Shown: positions 7,008 through 9,585 of the stretch, piece after piece
How the letters are laid out: every line of letters starts with the position of its first letter
How positions within the stretch are numbered: position 1 is the stretch's first letter
NCBI GenBank assembly: GCA_002438305.1
Contig: DJUI01000023.1
Location: forward strand, 7,466-17,050
DNA length: 9,585 nt
Source: Staphylococcaceae bacterium UBA6286
GTDB lineage: Bacteria; Bacillota; Bacilli; Staphylococcales; Staphylococcaceae
Direction: 5' to 3'
Notes under the pieces: model-generated
Seen by the model: the letters and a program-made list of their open reading frames with translations, nothing else
Database searches by the model: none
Told to the model about the DNA's origin: nothing
Made by a program: the position numbers and the translations under genes

Positions 7008-7639
7008 TTGTCTACTTCTTCTCTGAACGTTTGAATCAATCTTCCGTCCTGTCCAATCAGTACAGCCGATAAATAATCAAAATTACCTGCACCGCTGTCA
7101 ATATTCAGACTATGAGACTTAGCGTTATATTCCGGCCGTCCGCTTAACGTCGGGGTATGTCCGATGACCTGTAATTTCTTCATCCGCTTCAATTTACCAC
7201 GGAATCTAAGTACACTCCACCACGAATCCTGTCTGAATTTTCGTATCCCCCAAAAATTAACACCCGCATGTGAAATATAGAGTACTTCATTCTCATAAAA
7301 TAATGGCAGTTCACCCATCCAGCGCACATCATCCCGATGCTTTCCTTTTAGATCATACTTCTTGAATGTATTTCTATAATTTTCTTTCATGTCTTTAAGT
7401 GATGTACCACCTTCAATATATTTGACTATCTCGTATTCATGATTGCCTTTAATGCAGACAGTATTTGGATATTTCTGCTGAAGCGCTCGAATGTGAGCGA
7501 CTACTTCCTTGGAATGCTTCCCCTTGTTAATATAATCTCCGACGAAGAGCAGCTGTTCTATCTCAGCATCCCAATGTTTAAGAATCTTTTTGAGTGTATG
7601 ATAACATCCGTGAATATCTCCTACAATATAGTAATTCAT
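6992..7639 (-). CDS. Metallophosphatase of the PPP/ApaH-PrpE-like family
   Basis: This encodes 215 residues. Metal-site motifs in order: GDIHG at 7-11, GDYINKG at 34-40, GNHE at 65-68, HAG at 124-126, and GHTP at 160-163 followed by NIDSGA (179-184). This set is that of calcineurin-like phosphoesterases of the PPP branch: Ser/Thr protein phosphatases, diadenosine-tetraphosphate hydrolases, and PrpE-like enzymes with two Mn/Fe ions. The length fits the small bacterial type. The usual GDxVDRG is replaced by GDYINKG, changing the Asp and Arg that normally help hold the substrate phosphate, so substrate preference may differ. The start at 7639 follows an AAAGAGGCGG stretch about 10 nt upstream. 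The protein is cytosolic, with no signal or membrane segment. The real substrate cannot be told from the sequence. Confidence 0.87.
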   Translation of the reverse strand: MNYYIVGDIHGCYHTLKKILKHWDAEIEQLLFVGDYINKGKHSKEVVAHIRALQQKYPNTVCIKGNHEYEIVKYIEGGTSLKDMKENYRNTFKKYDLKGKHRDDVRWMGELPLFYENEVLYISHAGVNFWGIRKFRQDSWWSVLRFRGKLKRMKKLQVIGHTPTLSGRPEYNAKSHSLNIDSGAGNFDYLSAVLIGQDGRLIQTFREEVDKDDRS

Positions 7640-7692
7640 TCATTAATCCGCCTCTTTATTTTGATATAACATTAAATTACCACTATTTTATG

Positions 7693-7706
7693 CGAACATG
7701 TGTTCT
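7693..7706. promoter_or_regulatory. LexA (SOS) operator over the toxin promoter
   Basis: CGAACATGTGTTCT matches the Bacillus-type LexA/DinR box CGAACRNRYGTTYC at 13 of 14 positions (only the last base differs), with perfect GAACA/TGTTC half-sites. It covers the -35 position and part of the spacer of the toxin promoter (-10 at 7716-7721), which is where a repressor would block RNA polymerase. It is also 54 bp upstream of the divergent phosphatase start and could affect that gene. Confidence 0.75.
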
Positions 7707-7721
7707 ATTTTATGTTATAAT
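7693..7721 (+). promoter_or_regulatory. Toxin mRNA promoter (extended -10)
   Basis: A perfect TATAAT at 7716-7721 is preceded by the extended -10 TG (7713-7714). The -35 position (CGAACA, 7693-7698, 17-bp spacer) is weak and is part of the LexA box. The predicted start near 7728 gives an mRNA of about 205 nt ending at the bidirectional terminator. Confidence 0.75.
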
Positions 7722-7764
7722 GAATGTGTCGTCACTTTCGCTGGTCATATGCTTAGCGGGAGGA

Positions 7765-7792
7765 GGTGTTATGATGGATGAAATTCTTGTTC
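7765..7792 (+). repeat. Antisense target, copy 1 (overlaps toxin RBS and start)
   Basis: This stretch starts with GGTGTTAT (7765-7772) and ends with TTGTTC (7787-7792). It aligns to copy 2 at 7930-7954 with identical ends and a shared ATGAA in the middle, differing by a few substitutions and 3 extra bases. It covers the end of the ribosome binding site, the start codon and the first seven codons, as DRa/DRb do in the pAD1 par system. Confidence 0.7.
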
Positions 7793-7875
7793 GATTGGTT
7801 CCTGCTCTCTTGAGCGGAATAGCGATCACTTATTTCGGTTACTGGCTCAATCACCGGGATAACAATGATCAATAA
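7771..7875 (+). CDS. Fst/PepA1-like type I toxin, single-pass membrane peptide
   Basis: This encodes 34 residues. The very strong GGGAGGAGG (7758-7766) is 4 nt before the ATG at 7771; the next codon is also ATG (7774), with slightly better spacing, so 33 residues is equally possible. One hydrophobic helix spans about residues 5-25 (VRLVPALLSGIAITYFGYWL), containing the Pro, Ser-Gly and Tyr-Trp-Leu positions typical of Fst-family toxins. The tail is short and polar (NHRDNNDQ). These peptides insert in the membrane and kill or arrest the cell when the antisense RNA is lost or overwhelmed. The surroundings match a par-type locus: a convergent antisense RNA, direct repeats at the start codon, and a bidirectional terminator. 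Uniquely, the promoter carries a LexA box. The family call rests on pattern and context; no database comparison was possible. Confidence 0.85.
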   Translation: MMDEILVRLVPALLSGIAITYFGYWLNHRDNNDQ

Positions 7876-7894
7876 TGACGACAACACCACAAAA

Positions 7895-7929
7895 AAATCC
7901 CAGGTCGACTCGCACTCGACCTGGGATTT
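7895..7929. terminator. Bidirectional terminator shared by toxin mRNA and antisense RNA
   Basis: AAATCCCAGGTCGA (7895-7908) and TCGACCTGGGATTT (7916-7929) form a perfect 14-bp stem with a 7-nt loop. On the minus strand the stem runs into seven Ts (complement of A 7891-7897), ideal for ending the antisense RNA. On the plus strand only TTT then GGTGTTATT follows, so the toxin mRNA end is less sharp. AACACC (7883-7888) and GGTGTT (7930-7935) can extend the stem. Confidence 0.9.
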
Positions 7930-7954
7930 GGTGTTATTAGAATGAATCCTGTTC
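7930..7954 (+). repeat. Antisense target repeat, copy 2 (encodes the 5' end of the antisense RNA)
   Basis: GGTGTTAT (7930-7937), ATGAA (7942-7946) and TGTTC (7950-7954) repeat, in the same order, the elements at 7765-7792. Transcribed on the minus strand it gives the pairing region of the antisense RNA. Confidence 0.7.
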
Positions 7955-7960
7955 GGCTCT

Positions 7961-7990
7961 ATTATAGCATAAAAGAAACCATCATGTCAT
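7961..7990 (-). promoter_or_regulatory. Promoter of the antisense RNA
   Basis: On the minus strand: -35 ATGACA (7990-7985, 5 of 6 consensus), an 18-bp spacer and a perfect TATAAT (7966-7961) with extended -10 TGC (7969-7967). It is stronger than the toxin promoter, as expected for an antitoxin made in excess. No LexA box is seen here. Confidence 0.8.
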
Positions 7991-8046
7991 TTTCCTTTTA
8001 TTTCTTCAACCCTCTTTCTTTACCAGAACGGCTCACTTAACAACCT

Positions 8047-8075
8047 TTGCCACTGAAATTTGTTATCATGGTAAT
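8047..8075 (+). promoter_or_regulatory. Possible promoter of the MFS exporter gene
   Basis: TTGCCA (8047-8052), a 17-bp spacer and GGTAAT (8070-8075). An imperfect dyad TTATCATGGTAATAA (8063-8077) covers the -10 and could be an operator. The stretch 7991-8046 shows nothing else. Confidence 0.4.
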
Positions 8076-8120
8076 AAGTTAAAATATGTGGCTCACATGA
8101 AACTAAGAGAGGATACTTAT

Positions 8121-9545
8121 ATGCAGAACAAACCAGATTACCAGCTGATTGCTGTTTTAATGTCAGGCGCCTTTATCGCCTTTCTTTCAAATACGTTTCT
8201 GAACGTAGCACTTCCATCTATCATGGATGATTTCAATGTGACGACCGCAACTGTCCAGTGGGTTACTACCGGCTATATGCTGGTCAATGGTATAGTCATA
8301 CCGACCACTGCTTTCTTGATGCAGCGATTCATTGCCAGACAATTGTTCCTGACCGCTATGCTGCTGTTTTTGGCCGGAACAATCATTGCTGGGTTTTCAC
8401 CTGTATTTTCAATACTAATATTAGGACGAATGATCCAGGCCGCTGGTGCGGCGATTATGATGCCGCTGCTCATGAATATTATGATGACCAGCTTCCCTCC
8501 AAGGCAACGAGGCACTGTTATGGGAATATTTACATTAGTGATGTTCTTTGCTCCGGCTATCGGACCGACATTATCGGGATTTGTTGTACAGTATTACAGC
8601 TGGCATTACTTGTTTTACATGATCATACCGATTATATTAATCGTACTTCTTGTAGCCTATATACGGCTGCCGAAACATAGTGACACAACTTCAATTAACA
8701 TCGATGTCTTGTCTATCGTTCTATCGACATTCGCATTCGGTGGTATTCTATATGGTTTCAGTGCAGCCGGGAACAAAGGCTGGCTGCAGCCTGATGTCAT
8801 TGTCGCCGTAGTTGTCGGCTTTGTCACATTATTCTACTATGTGAAGCGTCAGCTGAACTTATCAATACCAATGCTGGACTTCAGAGTGTATGAATATTCG
8901 ATGTTTACATTAGCCTCTCTTATTGTCGGCACCATGAACATGGCACTTTTTTCAGGTATGCTGCTGATGCCGATTTACTTACAGAATTTAAGAGCATTCA
9001 GTCCGGTGGACACGGGACTGCTGCTGCTTCCTGGAGCTATTATTATGGGACTGATGAGCCCCATCTCCGGCAAATTATTTGATATGCTCGGTCCAAGAAA
9101 ACTTGCCATGACGGGTCTTTTCATTACCACGGTGACGACATTTTTGTTCAGTCGTCTGAATTTCGAATCGTCTTATGCTCATATCATCACCATCTATTCT
9201 TTACGTGCATTCGGTATGTCTCTTGTGATGACACCGGTGATGACGAACGGTCTGAACTCATTGCCCAACCGCTTGATGCCTCATGGTTCTGCCATTAATT
9301 CCATGTTGAATCAAGTCTCGGGGGGTGTAGGAACAGCGCTTCTCATTACATTGATGCAGAATTATACGCATACGAAGCTGCAGCAGCTCATCGGGCAGTT
9401 CGGTCGTGATAACATCGATGAATTGACGCGTCAGGCGACTCTTTCAGGCATCAACTTTTCATTTATCGTTGCCTCAGTTATCATTCTCATTTCATTTATA
9501 TTGACCTTCTTCTTGAAAAGAAGTGGAGTGGAACAACAGGCTTAA
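8121..9545 (+). CDS. MFS drug exporter, DHA2 (14-TM, LmrB/MdeA/EmrB-like) family
   Basis: This encodes 474 residues from the ATG at 8121, chosen for AGAGAGG (8106-8112) 8 nt upstream. The frame runs back to ATG 8097 and GTG 8088, but neither has a good ribosome binding site. About 14 hydrophobic helices are visible. DHA2 motifs: LNVALPSIMDDF at 28-38 (motif D1), QWVTTGYMLVNGIVIP at 46-61, LGRMIQAAGAAIMMP at 101-115 (motif B, with Arg in TM4) and APAIGPTLSG at 144-153 (motif C, the antiporter signature). These proteins export hydrophobic drugs, dyes or toxic lipids in exchange for protons. Length and motifs resemble B. subtilis LmrB and S. aureus MdeA; the substrate is unknown. There is no regulator gene beside it within the window. 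Confidence 0.92.
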   Translation: MQNKPDYQLIAVLMSGAFIAFLSNTFLNVALPSIMDDFNVTTATVQWVTTGYMLVNGIVIPTTAFLMQRFIARQLFLTAMLLFLAGTIIAGFSPVFSILILGRMIQAAGAAIMMPLLMNIMMTSFPPRQRGTVMGIFTLVMFFAPAIGPTLSGFVVQYYSWHYLFYMIIPIILIVLLVAYIRLPKHSDTTSINIDVLSIVLSTFAFGGILYGFSAAGNKGWLQPDVIVAVVVGFVTLFYYVKRQLNLSIPMLDFRVYEYSMFTLASLIVGTMNMALFSGMLLMPIYLQNLRAFSPVDTGLLLLPGAIIMGLMSPISGKLFDMLGPRKLAMTGLFITTVTTFLFSRLNFESSYAHIITIYSLRAFGMSLVMTPVMTNGLNSLPNRLMPHGSAINSMLNQVSGGVGTALLITLMQNYTHTKLQQLIGQFGRDNIDELTRQATLSGINFSFIVASVIILISFILTFFLKRSGVEQQA

Positions 9546-9548
9546 TAT

Positions 9549-9585
9549 TTATTTCGTCTTGATGATGCGTTCATATTTGAATGTA
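9549..9585 (-). CDS. Possible C-terminus of a convergent gene (partial)
   Basis: On the minus strand a frame reads TFKYERIIKTK then TAA (9551-9549), open to the window edge. It would converge on the MFS gene, with 3 bp between the stop codons. Eleven codons are too few to identify or prove it. Confidence 0.3.
   Translation of the reverse strand, partial: TFKYERIIKTK

Larger units (their letters stand above)
7889..7954 (-). ncRNA. Antisense antitoxin RNA (RNA II-like), about 65 nt
   Basis: The RNA is predicted to start near 7954, 7 nt after a perfect -10, and to end in the T7 run (7897-7891) after a 14-bp hairpin. Its first ~25 nt (7954-7930) can pair almost continuously with the toxin mRNA at 7765-7792, with short bulges, blocking ribosome binding. 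Its hairpin is also complementary to that of the toxin mRNA 3' end, offering a second contact. Size, layout and position match RNA II of Fst/par loci. Confidence 0.75.

Noticed and set aside
7594..7770. A 93-codon plus-strand frame that would extend the toxin N-terminally
   Set aside because: It runs antisense through the phosphatase 5' end and the toxin promoter. The strong ribosome binding site at 7758-7766 and the mRNA start near 7728 place the start at 7771.
8088..8120. GTG 8088 or ATG 8097 as start of the MFS gene
   Set aside because: Neither has a suitable ribosome binding site, while ATG 8121 has AGAGAGG at the right distance just before TM1.
8258..8680. A 140-codon plus-strand frame within the MFS gene
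   Set aside because: It is an out-of-frame shadow with an unlikely composition (many Cys, His and Tyr) and no ribosome binding site.
1..9585. CRISPR arrays, tRNA/rRNA genes, insertion sequences, att sites or prophage genes
   Set aside because: No regularly spaced repeats, cloverleaf or rRNA segments, transposase or integrase frames were seen on either strand.

Overview
The window looks like chromosomal DNA from a Staphylococcaceae member of the low-to-moderate GC Firmicutes, most likely Macrococcus or a close relative such as Mammaliicoccus. The evidence is strong AGGAGG-type ribosome binding sites, a HelD/LtrA/Fst gene complement, an ABC-F protein with Sal/Vga-type motifs, a Firmicute LexA box and U-tract terminators. 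The genus is an inference; no rRNA or marker gene is present.

Layout. Positions 1-1668 (minus) hold the first 556 codons of a HelD-type RNA-polymerase-associated helicase, cut by the window edge. Just upstream on the same strand is a 166-residue membrane protein of unknown function (1722-2222). Then comes a FAD-dependent DAO-family oxidoreductase (2423-3619, minus) with a terminator hairpin overlapping its stop codon. Divergently from it runs an antibiotic-resistance-type ABC-F ATPase (3888-5486, plus), preceded by a roughly 200-base leader. The leader has a four-codon upstream ORF, three long-range perfect complementarities and an intrinsic terminator, which together look like a ribosome-controlled transcription attenuator. 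A 76-residue unknown protein with a sigma-B-like promoter (5551-5781), its terminator, and an LtrA-family membrane protein (5830-6981) follow. LtrA converges on a PPP-type metallophosphatase (6992-7639, minus) with a shared terminator hairpin.

The most unusual region is 7690-7990, a compact type I toxin-antitoxin locus of the Fst/par kind. It has a 34-residue single-pass membrane toxin, a perfect 14-bp bidirectional terminator, and a convergent antisense RNA of about 65 nt with its own strong promoter. A near-repeat lets the antisense RNA pair over the toxin's ribosome binding site and start codon. A 13/14 match to the Firmicute LexA operator lies over the -35 and spacer region of the toxin promoter, suggesting that the toxin is induced by DNA damage. 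I do not know of a described LexA-controlled Fst-family system.

The window ends with a 14-TM DHA2-type MFS drug exporter (8121-9545) and perhaps the last codons of a converging gene. Together, the ABC-F protein, the exporter and HelD (an RNA polymerase rescue factor) suggest an antibiotic- and stress-coping neighbourhood. Each has its own signals, so they are not one operon.
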